From Pseudonocardia sp. C8 (GTDB lineage: Bacteria; Actinomycetota; Actinomycetes; Mycobacteriales; Pseudonocardiaceae), in contig NZ_JACMTR010000002.1 in assembly GCF_014267175.1 (NCBI RefSeq), positions 2,035,001-2,099,000 of the forward strand: 64,000 bases of DNA, in the 5' to 3' direction. A program made the translations under genes and the position numbers. Numbering within the stretch: position 1 is the stretch's first letter; every line of letters starts with the position of its first letter. The notes beneath the pieces were generated by a model. It ran no database searches, was not told where the DNA came from, and saw only the letters and a program-made list of their open reading frames with translations. This document shows positions 51,326 through 59,662 of the stretch, piece after piece.

Positions 51326-53203
51326 TTGAGCACGGAGACGATCGAGTTCCAGGCCGAGGCCCGCCAGCTGCTCCGGCTGATGATCCACTCGATCTACTCG
51401 AACAAGGACGTGTTCCTGCGTGAGCTGATCTCCAACGCCTCGGACGCGCTGGACAAGGTCAGGCTCGCCGCCTACCAGGACAAGGACCTCGGCGCCGACA
51501 CCTCCGACCTGCACGTCGAGCTGGTCCCGGACGCGGAGGCGCGCACCCTCACCGTCCGCGACAACGGCATCGGCATGACCCGCGACGAGGTCGTCGAGCT
51601 CATCGGCACGATCGCGAAGTCCGGCACCGCGGAGCTCCTGGAGAAGCTGCGGGAAGCGGGGGACTCCGAGCACGCGCAGGAGCTGATCGGCCAGTTCGGC
51701 GTCGGCTTCTACTCCACGTTCATGGTCGCGGACCGGGTCGAGCTCACCACCCGCAAGGCCGGGACCGCCGAGGGCGTGCACTGGTCCTCGGACGGCGAGG
51801 GCAGCTACACGATCGAACCGGTCGCCGACGCCCCGCAGGGCACGTCGGTCACCCTGCACCTCAAGGCGTCCGACGCCGACGACCAGCTGCACGACTACAC
51901 CGACCGCTCCGTGCTGCGCCGGATCGTGAAGACCTACTCGGACTTCATCACCTGGCCGGTGCGGATGCCGGCCGAGGACGCCGACGGCGAGCCCGAGACG
52001 CTCAACTCCATGAAGGCCCTCTGGGCCCGCCCGCAGCGCGACGTCTCCGACGAGGAGTACGCCGAGTTCTACCGGCACATCAGCCACGACTGGCAGGAGC
52101 CCCTCGAGACGATCCGGCTCGCGGCCGAGGGCACCTTCGAGTACCAGGCGCTGCTGTTCCTGCCGAAGATCGCGCCGATGGACCTGTTCATGCGCGACGC
52201 CCGCCGCGGCGTGCAGCTCTACGTCCGGCGCGTGTTCATCATGGACGACTGCGAGGCGCTCGTCCCCGAGTACCTGCGGTTCGTCAAGGGTGTGGTCGAC
52301 GCCGCCGACCTGTCGCTGAACGTCTCCCGCGAGATCCTCCAGCAGGACCGGCAGATCTCCGCGATCCGCCGCCGGCTGGTCAAGAAGGTGCTGTCGACGA
52401 TCGGCACCCTGCGGGAGGAGCAGCCGGAGAAGTACACGACGTTCTGGGAGCAGTTCGGCCGCGCCCTCAAGGAGGGCCTGCTCTCCGACCCGGACAACCG
52501 CGAGACGATCCTGGGTGTCTCGTCGTTCGCCTCCACCCACGGCGAGGAGCCGACCACGCTCGCCGCCTACAAGGAGCGGATGCGCGAGGGCCAGGACGCC
52601 GTCTACTACATGACCGGCGACTCGCGGAGCGCGATCGAGGCCTCGCCGCACATGGAGGCGTTCCGGGAGAAGGGCTACGAGGTCCTGCTGCTCACCGACC
52701 CGGTGGACGAGGTCTGGGTGGACGCGGTCGAGGGCTTCGACGGCACCCCGTTCCGGTCGATCGCCAAGGGTCAGGTCGACCTGCAGACCGACGAGGAGAA
52801 GCAGCAGGCCGAGGAGCGGAAGGCCGAGTTCGCGGGGCTGTGCGAGTGGATGGCCGGCGTGCTCGGTGACGACGTCAAGGAGGTCCGGCTGTCGTCGCGG
52901 CTCACGACCTCCCCGGCCGTGCTCGTCGGCGACGAGTTCGACATGACCCCGACCCTGGAGAAGATGTACCGGGCGATGGGGCAGGAGCCGCCGAAGGTGA
53001 AGCGGATCCTGGAGCTGAACCCGTCGCACCCGCTGGTCACCGGGCTGCGGGATGCCCGGGGCGCCGAGGGCGGCGACGAGGCCGCGCTCGCCGAGACCGC
53101 GGAGCTGCTGCACGGCATGGCGCTGCTCGCCGAGGGCGGCGAGCTCGCCGACCCGTCCCGGTTCGTCGGCCTGCTGGCCGGACGGCTGCAGCGCACCCTG
53201 TGA
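51326..53203 (+). CDS. htpG: Molecular chaperone HtpG (Hsp90)
   Basis: About 625 aa. The GHKL ATPase motifs are complete: ELISNASDALDKVR, DNGIGMTRDE, GTIAKSGT and IGQFGVGFYS. The middle domain has YVRRVFIMDDCEALVPEYLRFVKGVVD and SREILQQ; the C-terminal dimerisation domain ends LLAGRLQRTL. I prefer the TTG at 51326 (MSTETIEFQ) because AGGAGG lies nine bases upstream and actinobacterial HtpG proteins start this way; ATG 51302 is in frame but overlaps the ribosome-binding site. Confidence 0.95.
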   Translation: MSTETIEFQAEARQLLRLMIHSIYSNKDVFLRELISNASDALDKVRLAAYQDKDLGADTSDLHVELVPDAEARTLTVRDNGIGMTRDEVVELIGTIAKSGTAELLEKLREAGDSEHAQELIGQFGVGFYSTFMVADRVELTTRKAGTAEGVHWSSDGEGSYTIEPVADAPQGTSVTLHLKASDADDQLHDYTDRSVLRRIVKTYSDFITWPVRMPAEDADGEPETLNSMKALWARPQRDVSDEEYAEFYRHISHDWQEPLETIRLAAEGTFEYQALLFLPKIAPMDLFMRDARRGVQLYVRRVFIMDDCEALVPEYLRFVKGVVDAADLSLNVSREILQQDRQISAIRRRLVKKVLSTIGTLREEQPEKYTTFWEQFGRALKEGLLSDPDNRETILGVSSFASTHGEEPTTLAAYKERMREGQDAVYYMTGDSRSAIEASPHMEAFREKGYEVLLLTDPVDEVWVDAVEGFDGTPFRSIAKGQVDLQTDEEKQQAEERKAEFAGLCEWMAGVLGDDVKEVRLSSRLTTSPAVLVGDEFDMTPTLEKMYRAMGQEPPKVKRILELNPSHPLVTGLRDARGAEGGDEAALAETAELLHGMALLAEGGELADPSRFVGLLAGRLQRTL

Positions 53204-53252
53204 CAAACTACTGAACAACTGCACAGGTGTCGAGTTGGGCGGGAGATGGCGG

Positions 53253-53258
53253 TAGCGT
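53253..53258 (+). promoter_or_regulatory. -10 element (TAGCGT) of the siderophore-binding lipoprotein gene, leaderless type
   Basis: TAGCGT is followed by 6 nt and the GTG at 53265. No iron box was found next to it. Confidence 0.5.
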
Positions 53259-53264
53259 GTCCGC

Positions 53265-54317
53265 GTGCCCCGCTCCCGCCCGCCGCGTCGCGTCGCCCCG
53301 GCCGCGCTGCTGCTCGCCCTGACCCTGCTCGCCGGCTGCGGCACCGGGCCTTCCCCGGCGGGCCCGCCCTCGCCGGCCGCCGCGGAGACCCTCCACAACT
53401 GCGGTGTCGACGTACCGGTCGAGCGGCCCGCGCGGATCGTGGCCATGTTCCAGAACGGCGTCGAGGCGGTGCTCGCGCTCGGCGCCGGGGACCGGCTGGT
53501 CGGTGCGGCCTACCTGGACAACGTGCTGCCGCCCGAGCTCGCGGCCGGTTTCCGTCCCGACCGCGAACGCCCGGTCTACTGGCCCGAGGAGTACCCCTCC
53601 CGGGAGGAGGTGCTGCGGCTGGCGCCGGACCTGGTCGTCTCCGGGTTCACCGGCGCGTTCACCCGTGAAGGCCTGGGCACCCGGGCCGAGCTGGTGCGGG
53701 CGGGCATGGACACGTTCTTGTTCAGCGCCTACTGCCCGACCGCCGACGGCGGCACCCAGGCGTCGCTCGGCGCGGTGGACGTGACGTTCGAGGGCGTGCA
53801 GCGCGACCTCACCGCGCTCGGGCGCCTGCTCGGGGCGCAGGACCGGGCCGCGGAGCTCACCGCCCGGATGCGGTCCACCCTGGACGGCGTCGCGGGGCGG
53901 CTCGCCGGGATCACCGAGCGCCCGCGGGTCGCGATGCTCAACAGCCCGTCCGGGGCCGGCGAGTTCCGGGTGTTCGGCTCCGGCGACATCGCGACGACGA
54001 TCATCGAGGCAGCCGGCGGCACCCAGGCCTTCCCGCAGATCAGCGGCCGCCAGCAGACCGTCACCGCGGAGGGGATCATCGCCGCGCGGCCGGACGTCAT
54101 CGTCGTCCCGGCCTGCTGCGGGGCGGACAAGGGACCGGAGGCCGCGGAACCGCTCGCCGAGGAGCTGCGGCGGGACCCCGCACTCGCCACGGTGCCCGCC
54201 GTGCGCAACGGAAGGATCTTCACGACGACGTTCGCGGAGGTCAGCCCGGGTATCCGGAATGCCGACGCGGTGGCGGCGCTGGCCGGGCGGCTGCATCCCG
54301 GCCGGGCCGGCGGGTGA
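53265..54317 (+). CDS. ABC transporter substrate-binding lipoprotein (FecB/FepB-type, siderophore or cobalamin class)
   Basis: 350 aa. Lipoprotein signal with LTLLAGCGTG. The mature protein has the class III binding-protein plan: a lobe with RIVAMFQNGVEAVLALGAGDRLVGAAYLD and APDLVVSGF, a long connecting helix (TFEGVQRDLTALGRLLGAQDRAAEL), and a second lobe (GSGDIATTIIEAAGG, ARPDVIVVPACCG). It stands alone with no permease nearby. It may serve the importer at 17-20 kb, which lacks a binding protein. Confidence 0.85.
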   Translation: MPRSRPPRRVAPAALLLALTLLAGCGTGPSPAGPPSPAAAETLHNCGVDVPVERPARIVAMFQNGVEAVLALGAGDRLVGAAYLDNVLPPELAAGFRPDRERPVYWPEEYPSREEVLRLAPDLVVSGFTGAFTREGLGTRAELVRAGMDTFLFSAYCPTADGGTQASLGAVDVTFEGVQRDLTALGRLLGAQDRAAELTARMRSTLDGVAGRLAGITERPRVAMLNSPSGAGEFRVFGSGDIATTIIEAAGGTQAFPQISGRQQTVTAEGIIAARPDVIVVPACCGADKGPEAAEPLAEELRRDPALATVPAVRNGRIFTTTFAEVSPGIRNADAVAALAGRLHPGRAGG

Positions 54318-54426
54318 GGCCGGGCCGGACGAACGAAATCCGCCCGGCGCCGTTGCCGAGCGGACGGGTGCGACCGTAACCGCTCATCCGTGGTCGCGGA
54401 AGGGCCGCGCCGGAAGTGGAAGCCGG

Positions 54427-55032
54427 CTACTGGTCCGGCGGCAGCGGCGGATGTCCCGGGCGCAGGCCGTCCAGCAGGAGCGCGACGTAGCGGCGCCGCT
54501 CCTCGCCGGTGGCGTCCGGCGCGGTCTCGGCTCCCTCGGCGACCGCCATCGCCATGACCAGCACCGCCGACAGGTCACCGGGCGTGAGTTCGGGGCGGAC
54601 GGCCCCGGCGTCGCGGGCCCGGTCGAGCAGCCGGGTCAGGGTGCGGCCGTAGCGCTGGACCGGCTCGGCGTCGAACGCGCCGGCCTCGCGGGCGAGTTTC
54701 AGGATGGTGCGCCGGACGGCGATCGCCTCGACCGCGCGGGACAGCGAACCGGCCAGGTCCGTCCACGGGTCGCCGTCCCCGGCGGCCGCGGTCGGCTCGA
54801 TCTCGGAGGCGAAGACCTCCTCGAGCACGGCCCGGACGAGCTGGTCGCGGGTCCGGAAACGGCGGTACAGGGTGGCGACGCCGACCCCGGCGCGACGTGC
54901 GATCTCGTCGAGCGCGACGTCCGGGCCGTCCGACTCGAACGCCGCGGCGGCAGCCTCGACGATGCGGCGGTGGTTGCGTGCGGCATCCGCCCGCAGCGGC
55001 CGGGTCGGGCCGGTGCCGGTCGTGGTGCTCAT
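54427..55032 (-). CDS. TetR/AcrR family transcriptional regulator
   Basis: 201 aa. The N-terminal helix-turn-helix ALDEIARRAGVGVATLYRRFRTRDQLVRAVLEEVF (about residues 40-75) is a typical TetR DNA-binding domain. The C-terminal 120 residues are the helical ligand/dimer domain. It is divergent from the phosphonatase-like gene and convergent with the binding-protein gene; its target is unknown. A leaderless-type -10 element precedes the ATG. Confidence 0.92.
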   Translation of the reverse strand: MSTTTGTGPTRPLRADAARNHRRIVEAAAAAFESDGPDVALDEIARRAGVGVATLYRRFRTRDQLVRAVLEEVFASEIEPTAAAGDGDPWTDLAGSLSRAVEAIAVRRTILKLAREAGAFDAEPVQRYGRTLTRLLDRARDAGAVRPELTPGDLSAVLVMAMAVAEGAETAPDATGEERRRYVALLLDGLRPGHPPLPPDQ

Positions 55033-55038
55033 CGCTGA

Positions 55039-55044
55039 ACGGTA
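55039..55044 (-). promoter_or_regulatory. -10 element (TACCGT) of the TetR gene, leaderless type
   Basis: On the minus strand TACCGT is followed by 6 nt (TCAGCG) and the ATG at 55032. The remaining interval to 55315 holds no gene that I can support. Confidence 0.5.
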
Positions 55045-55315
55045 GCGCCCCGCACGTCACGCGCAGTGAGTACATGCCGACGGCGGGCGCGGCCGGCGCC
55101 ACCCGCCCCGGTGGACGCGACCCTGGGTGGCCCGGTACCAACGCCGCGTAGCGATCACGGCCCCGGATGTCCGGTGGAGCGCCGGCCTGCCGACCGGGAC
55201 CGGCGGGAAAGCGTGCGTGTCGTGGGCGTTCCTTCGCCGGAGTGCCGCAGCCGGTTCACCGGCCGGTCAGGTGGACGACGGCCGCCGGACACCCGCGAGG
55301 ACTGGAGTTCGTCCC

Positions 55316-55990
55316 GTGCAACTGGCGGTCCTCGATCTCGCGGGCACGACCATGGCCGACGACGGGCTGGTGCTCGCCGCCGTGCGCGCCGGCCTGCGGG
55401 CGGCGCGGGTCCGGGTCGACGGCCCCGGCTACCCCGCGCTCGACCGGCAGGCCCGCGCGACGATGGACCGGTCGACGATCACCGTGTTCGGCGAGCTGCT
55501 CGACGGCGACATGTACCGGGCCCGGCGCGCGCACGCCGCGTTCGTCGAGTACCTGACCGCCGCTGCCGGGGACGGCCGGGTGCGCCCGGTGCCCGGTGCC
55601 GGCGAGGCGCTCGACGCGCTCCGGGAGGCCGGCCTGAGTGTCGCGCTGACCTGCGGGTTCGCCCCCGAGCTGCGGGACCTGCTCGTGCACGCGCTCGGCT
55701 TCGGCGGCCGGGTGGACGTGCTGCTGTCCCCGGCCGACGTCGACGGACGCGGCCTGCCCGACCCGGACCTCCTGCACGCCGCCGCGAAGCGCACCGGCTG
55801 CGAGCCGGCCCGTGCGGCCGTGGCCGGGGACGCGTACGCCGACATCGACGCCGCGGTCCGCGCCGGGGCCGGCCTGGCGGTCGGGGTGCGCGGGGGCGCG
55901 CACGGCGAGCCGCGGCTGCGGGCGGCGGGGGCCGACGCCGTCATCGACTCGGTCGCCGACCTGCCCGCCCTGCTGGGCCTGCCCAGCTGA
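55316..55990 (+). CDS. Phosphonatase-like HAD hydrolase
   Basis: 224 aa. The HAD nucleophile motif is AVLDLAGTTMADDG, the DxxGTT form of phosphonoacetaldehyde-hydrolase-like proteins. Motif II (VALTCGFAP) and motif IV (AVAGDAYADIDAA) are present. The cap-domain Lys that forms the Schiff base in true phosphonatase is not evident, so a plain phosphatase is possible. GAGGACTGGAG precedes the GTG. It lies 27 bp upstream of psuG. Confidence 0.75.
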   Translation: MQLAVLDLAGTTMADDGLVLAAVRAGLRAARVRVDGPGYPALDRQARATMDRSTITVFGELLDGDMYRARRAHAAFVEYLTAAAGDGRVRPVPGAGEALDALREAGLSVALTCGFAPELRDLLVHALGFGGRVDVLLSPADVDGRGLPDPDLLHAAAKRTGCEPARAAVAGDAYADIDAAVRAGAGLAVGVRGGAHGEPRLRAAGADAVIDSVADLPALLGLPS

Positions 55991-56003
55991 GCCCGTGGGG
56001 CAT

Positions 56004-56009
56004 TAGGGT
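56004..56009 (+). promoter_or_regulatory. -10 element (TAGGGT) of psuG
   Basis: TAGGGT is followed by 8 nt and the ATG at 56018, slightly longer than the usual 6-7 nt in this window; transcription could start 1-2 nt before the ATG. Confidence 0.4.
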
Positions 56010-56017
56010 CGCTCGCG

Positions 56018-56920
56018 ATGAGGATCGGTGACGAGGTCTCGCGCGCGCTCGCCCAGGGCCGCCCGGTGCTGGCCTGCGAGTCGACGATCGTCACGCACGG
56101 CCTGCCACGTCCGCGGAACCTGGAGGTCGCGACCGAGGCCGAGCAGCTGATCCGGTCGCTGGGGACCGTCCCGGCCACGATCGGGGTGCTGGACGGTGAG
56201 GTCGTCGTCGGGCTGTCCGCCCGGGAGCTGGAGCGGCTCGCGTCCGACCCGGACACCGTCAAGCTCAGCGCCCGCGACCTGCCCGTGGCCTGCGCGACCG
56301 GGGCGTCCGGCGGGACGACGGTCGCCGCCACCGCCCATCTCGCCCACCGCGCGGGCATCCGGGTGTTCGCCACCGGCGGGCTCGGCGGGGTGCACCGCGG
56401 GGCGTCCTCCACCTTCGACGAGTCCGCGGACCTGCCGGCGCTGGCCCGGCTGCCGATCGTCGTCGTCAGCGCGGGGGTGAAGTCGGTGCTCGACATCCCC
56501 GCCACCCTCGAACGGATGGAGACCCTCGGCATCTCCGTCGCGGGCTACCGGACGCACGCGTTCCCCGGTTTCTACGTCGCCGACTCCGGTCACACCGTCG
56601 CGCAGCGCGTCGAGTCGCCGGAGCAGGTCGCCGTCGCCTGGCGGCACGCCCGGCACCTCGGGCTGTCCTCGGCGCTCGTCGTCGCCAACCCGGTGCCCGC
56701 CGACGAGCAGCTCCCACCGGCCGAGCACGAGACCGCCCTCGCCGACGCCCTCAAGGCCCTCGCCGAGGCCGGGATCACCGGGCAGGACGCGACACCGTTC
56801 CTCCTGCAGCGGGTGCGCGACGCGACCGGGGACCGGAGCCTGGCGGTGAACGTGGCCGTCTACCGGAACAACGTGACGCTCGGGGCCCGGGTCGCCGCGG
56901 CGCTCGCGACGGGGGACTGA
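56018..56920 (+). CDS. psuG: Pseudouridine-5'-phosphate glycosidase
   Basis: 300 aa. It reversibly splits pseudouridine 5'-phosphate into uracil and ribose 5-phosphate. Typical PsuG segments are VLACESTIVTHGLPRPRN, the catalytic Lys region TVKLSARDLP, ASGGTTVAATAHLAHRAGIRVFATGGLGGVHRG and SAGVKSVLDIPATLE. The usual partner, kinase PsuK, is not adjacent. The HAD-family hydrolase upstream is the closest candidate for a functional partner. Confidence 0.94.
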   Translation: MRIGDEVSRALAQGRPVLACESTIVTHGLPRPRNLEVATEAEQLIRSLGTVPATIGVLDGEVVVGLSARELERLASDPDTVKLSARDLPVACATGASGGTTVAATAHLAHRAGIRVFATGGLGGVHRGASSTFDESADLPALARLPIVVVSAGVKSVLDIPATLERMETLGISVAGYRTHAFPGFYVADSGHTVAQRVESPEQVAVAWRHARHLGLSSALVVANPVPADEQLPPAEHETALADALKALAEAGITGQDATPFLLQRVRDATGDRSLAVNVAVYRNNVTLGARVAAALATGD

Positions 56921-56939
56921 GGGACCCCGCGACATGGCG

Positions 56940-57016
56940 GTCCGGGCGCCGCACAGGCTGTCCGGGCGCCGCACAGGTTGGGGCTCGTGCGGCGAGCACC
57001 GAACCTGTGCGACGCC
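56940..57016. repeat. 20-bp direct repeat feeding a composite hairpin between convergent genes
   Basis: GTCCGGGCGCCGCACAGG occurs at 56940 and again at 56960. The second copy pairs with AACCTGTGCGACGCC (57002-57016), with an inner hairpin GCTCG-TGCGG-CGAGC. It sits between the psuG stop and the FMN-reductase stop and probably ends both transcripts. Only one of the two repeats can pair at a time. Confidence 0.55.
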
Positions 57017-57037
57017 TCGGCCCGCGCTACGCGGCCG

Positions 57038-57571
57038 TCAGACCACCGGGGTGATCGCGCGCAGCGCCGCGGACGAGCGGACGGCCTCGGTCAGGTCGGC
57101 CAGCGCCCGCCCGTGCGCGGCGGCCAGCTCCGCGGACTCCGGGGTGAGGGTGTTCCGGTCGACGAAGCCGGAGTGATCCAGGTACAGGCCGGGGGAGAGC
57201 ACCTGCACCGCGAAGAACCCGGCCAGCACCGACCGCAGCCCGTCGACGGCGAGGAAATGGTGCCCGCTCGCCCCGGTCAGCACGATCGCGGCGGTCTTGC
57301 CCTGCAGCGGGGCGGTCGTCTCGCCCCACTTCCCGCGCTCGGTCGCCTCCAGCAGCGCCTTCAGCGACGCCGTGTGCCCGGCCCGGTAGACGGGGCTGCC
57401 GAACACGACGGCGTCGGCCTCGGCGAATCCGGCGACGACGTCGGCGAACGGCGTCTGCGAGAGCTCGACCAGCTCGGTCGGCGCACCGGTCCCGGCCAGC
57501 AGGCCGGCGACCGCGGTGGCGGTCCGGCCGCCCGGCTCCGGACCGGCGACGACGCCCAGGACGCGGGTCAC
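57038..57571 (-). CDS. NAD(P)H-dependent FMN reductase
   Basis: A 177-aa flavodoxin-fold reductase of the SsuE/MsuE type: GPEPGGRTATAVAGLL phosphate loop, VFGSPVYRAGHTASLKALLE and GASGHHFLAVDGLRSVL. It supplies reduced FMN to two-component monooxygenases. The GTG overlaps the stop of the flavin reductase upstream (GTGA); no monooxygenase gene lies in the window. Confidence 0.88.
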   Translation of the reverse strand: MTRVLGVVAGPEPGGRTATAVAGLLAGTGAPTELVELSQTPFADVVAGFAEADAVVFGSPVYRAGHTASLKALLEATERGKWGETTAPLQGKTAAIVLTGASGHHFLAVDGLRSVLAGFFAVQVLSPGLYLDHSGFVDRNTLTPESAELAAAHGRALADLTEAVRSSAALRAITPVV

Positions 57572-58089
57572 GACGCGCCCCGCGGGGTCAGGTGGTAGCC
57601 GCCGCGGAAGAACAGCAGCGGCATCCGGTCCGGGTCGGTGCCCAGCGCCTCGACCCGGGCGGCGACGATCGTGTGGTCACCGCCGTCGTACTCGTTCCAC
57701 AGGGTGCAGTCGATCCACGCGCTGACGCCCTCCAGGACCGGCGCGCCGGACGGCGCCGGGGCCCAGGAGACCCCGGCGAACTTGTCCACCCCGGACCGCG
57801 CGAAGCCGGTGCTGTGGTGCTCGTGGTCGGCGGCGAGGACGTTCACGCAGAACCGGCCGATCTCGCGGATCCGCGGCCAGCTCCCCGAGGTGCGGGCGGG
57901 GGAGAAGCACACCAGTGGCGGGTCCAGCGACAGCGACGAGAACGACTGGCAGGTGAAGCCGATCGGCCCCGCGGGTCCCTGCGCGGTCACGACGACCACA
58001 CCCGAGGCGAACGCGCCGAGCGCGTCCCGCATGGCGCCGGGGGTCACCGGACCGGGAACGGACGTGGAGTGCGTCGTCGAGCCGGGCAT
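57568..58089 (-). CDS. Flavin reductase domain protein (HpaC/DIM6 family)
   Basis: A 173-aa split-barrel flavin-binding protein: ALGAFASGVVVVTAQ, GFTCQSFSSLSLDPPLVCFSPARTS, GRFCVNVLAADH and DHTIVAARVEAL. It normally acts as the NADH:flavin reductase partner of a monooxygenase. Coupled to a second, unrelated reductase, which suggests both serve one FMN-dependent oxygenase system elsewhere. Leaderless-type -10 upstream. Confidence 0.9.
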   Translation of the reverse strand: MPGSTTHSTSVPGPVTPGAMRDALGAFASGVVVVTAQGPAGPIGFTCQSFSSLSLDPPLVCFSPARTSGSWPRIREIGRFCVNVLAADHEHHSTGFARSGVDKFAGVSWAPAPSGAPVLEGVSAWIDCTLWNEYDGGDHTIVAARVEALGTDPDRMPLLFFRGGYHLTPRGAS

Positions 58090-58095
58090 GACCCG

Positions 58096-58101
58096 ACCCT
58101 A
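58096..58101 (-). promoter_or_regulatory. -10 element (TAGGGT) of the flavin reductase pair, leaderless type
   Basis: On the minus strand TAGGGT is followed by 6 nt (CGGGTC) and the ATG at 58089. Confidence 0.55.
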
Positions 58102-58192
58102 AGGCGGCGGGGCGGGCCCCGGCCACCGATCACCGCCGGCCGGTCCCGTGCCGTGCGACACGCGGCGACCCGTCCGGACCGGGCACGAACGA

Positions 58193-58230
58193 CGACGGCC
58201 GTGCGGAGCGGTCGCTCCGCACGGCCGTCG
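58193..58230 (-). terminator. Very strong hairpin terminator of sigB
   Basis: A perfect 17-bp stem with a GGTC loop (arms 58193-58209 and 58214-58230) begins 21 nt past the sigB stop. It is the longest perfect stem I found in the window. Confidence 0.85.
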
Positions 58231-58250
58231 GGTCGTGCCGGGTGTCCGGC

Positions 58251-59366
58251 TCAGCTCGCGTAGGCCCGCAGCTTGTCGGCCCGCTCGCCGACCCGCAGCT
58301 TCGCCATGACCTCGCGCTCGATCTGGCGCACCCGCTCCCGGGAGAGCTTGAAGGCGCGGCCGATCTGGTCGAGCGTGTGCGGCTGGCCGTCGTCGAGGCC
58401 GAAGCGCATCCGGATCACCCGCTGCTCGCGGTCCTCCAGGGTGGCGAGCACCCGGCGGAGGTCGTCGTGCAGCAGGCTGGAGATCACGGTGTTCTCCGCG
58501 TCGGTGGCCTCTGCGTCCTCGATGAAGTCCCCCAGCGGGGCCTCCTCCTCGGAGCCGACCGGCATGTCCAGGCTCACCGGGTCCCGCGCGTGGTCCAGCA
58601 GGTCCTGGATCTTGTGCTCGGGGATGCCGGACTCGGCGGCCAGCTCGGCGTCGGTGGGCTCGCGCCCCTGCCGCTGGTGCATGTCCCGCTTGATCCGGGC
58701 GAGCTTGTTGACCTGCTCCACCAGGTGCACGGGCAGCCGGATGGTGCGGGCCTGGTCGGCCATCCCCCGGGTGATCGCCTGGCGGATCCACCAGGTCGCG
58801 TAGGTGGAGAACTTGAAGCCCTTGGTGTAGTCGAACTTCTCGACCGCGCGGATCAGGCCCAGGTTCCCCTCCTGGATCAGGTCCAGCAGCGGCATGCCAC
58901 GCCCCGTGTAGCGCTTGGCCAGGCTGACCACCAGGCGGAGGTTGGCCTCCAGCAGGTGGTTCTTGGCCCGCGCGCCGTCGCGGACGATGGCCCGCAGGTC
59001 CCGCCGGTACTGCAGGTCCATGGCCTCGAGGGTGCCGTCGGCGGCCGCGGTGTCCAGCCGGTGCTGCGCGAAGACGCCGGCCTCGACCCGCTTGGCCAGC
59101 TCGACCTCCTCGGAGGCGGTCAGCAGCGCGGTCTTCCCGATCCCGTTCAGGTACACGCGGACGAGATCGGCAGCGGGGCTCTGGGCGTCCAGATCCTCGG
59201 CCACGGCGGCCGCCGCCCCGGGTACGGTGGTGTCGAGCGCGGTGTCCTGCGTGGCCCTCGTCGGACGGGGGTGGGTGCGAGCGGGGGCCTCCGTGGTGCG
59301 GCGGGGGCCGGGAACGGCCGGGGTGTCGGCCGTCGGCACGGCCGGAGCGGTCGTGGTCACCGTCAT
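58251..59366 (-). CDS. sigB: RNA polymerase sigma factor, SigB-type (group 2, sigma-70)
   Basis: 371 aa. Region 1.2 ([32 protein letters not shown]), region 2 with the -10-binding [27 protein letters not shown], region 3 and region 4 with the helix-turn-helix [29 protein letters not shown] are intact. The long acidic region 1.1 of SigA is replaced by a Thr/Pro/Ala-rich N-terminus of about 60 residues. GGGAGGAAAG precedes the ATG at 59366. In mycobacteria the equivalent factor supports stationary-phase and stress transcription. Confidence 0.9.
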   Translation of the reverse strand: MTVTTTAPAVPTADTPAVPGPRRTTEAPARTHPRPTRATQDTALDTTVPGAAAAVAEDLDAQSPAADLVRVYLNGIGKTALLTASEEVELAKRVEAGVFAQHRLDTAAADGTLEAMDLQYRRDLRAIVRDGARAKNHLLEANLRLVVSLAKRYTGRGMPLLDLIQEGNLGLIRAVEKFDYTKGFKFSTYATWWIRQAITRGMADQARTIRLPVHLVEQVNKLARIKRDMHQRQGREPTDAELAAESGIPEHKIQDLLDHARDPVSLDMPVGSEEEAPLGDFIEDAEATDAENTVISSLLHDDLRRVLATLEDREQRVIRMRFGLDDGQPHTLDQIGRAFKLSRERVRQIEREVMAKLRVGERADKLRAYAS

Positions 59367-59470
59367 GTGTCTTTCCTCCCCTGCTCGGGCGCGACGTGCG
59401 TCGGATGGGGCCTCGTCGCATCGCCCTACACCGTCACCAACGCGTTCCGGGGGTGGATCGTTCCCGCGAG

Positions 59471-59507
59471 ACGGCCCCGGCGGCGGGAAAATCGCCGTCG
59501 GGGCCGT
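59471..59507 (-). terminator. Hairpin upstream of sigB
   Basis: A 15-bp stem with one G-T pair (arms 59471-59485 and 59493-59507) and loop GGAAAAT. On the minus strand it ends the transcript of the PHA hydrolase and repeat peptide, or acts as structured 5' leader of sigB if transcription reads through. Confidence 0.6.
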
Positions 59508-59549
59508 GTCGTCGGCCACATGCAGTTGCAGGATCGGGCCGCTCGGGCG

Positions 59550-59645
59550 CTAAGCGAGTAGCGCCAGCGGATCGCGCATCGGCATAGCGAGTAGCGCCAG
59601 CGGATCGCGCATCGGCATAGCGAGTAGCGCCAGCGGATCGCGCAT
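59550..59645 (-). CDS. 31-aa repeat peptide encoded by a 33-bp tandem repeat
   Basis: The sequence 59553-59650 consists of three 33-bp units, identical except for the last base. On the minus strand they read in frame from ATG 59645 to TAG 59550 as three copies of MRDPLALLAMP, the last copy ending after MRDPLALLA. It starts 17 nt after the stop of the PHA hydrolase gene. There is no obvious ribosome-binding site, and all three minus-strand frames are open, so translation is uncertain. The peptide would be amphipathic. It may instead be a DNA-level minisatellite. Confidence 0.4.
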   Translation of the reverse strand: MRDPLALLAMPMRDPLALLAMPMRDPLALLA

Positions 59646-59662
59646 CGGCAGGAAGCGCCCGG

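Noticed and set aside
59367..59470. ECF-type (SigE-like) promoter for sigB suggested by GGAAC in the leader
   Set aside because: No GTT -10 partner at the proper spacing; the match is no better than expected in GC-rich sequence.
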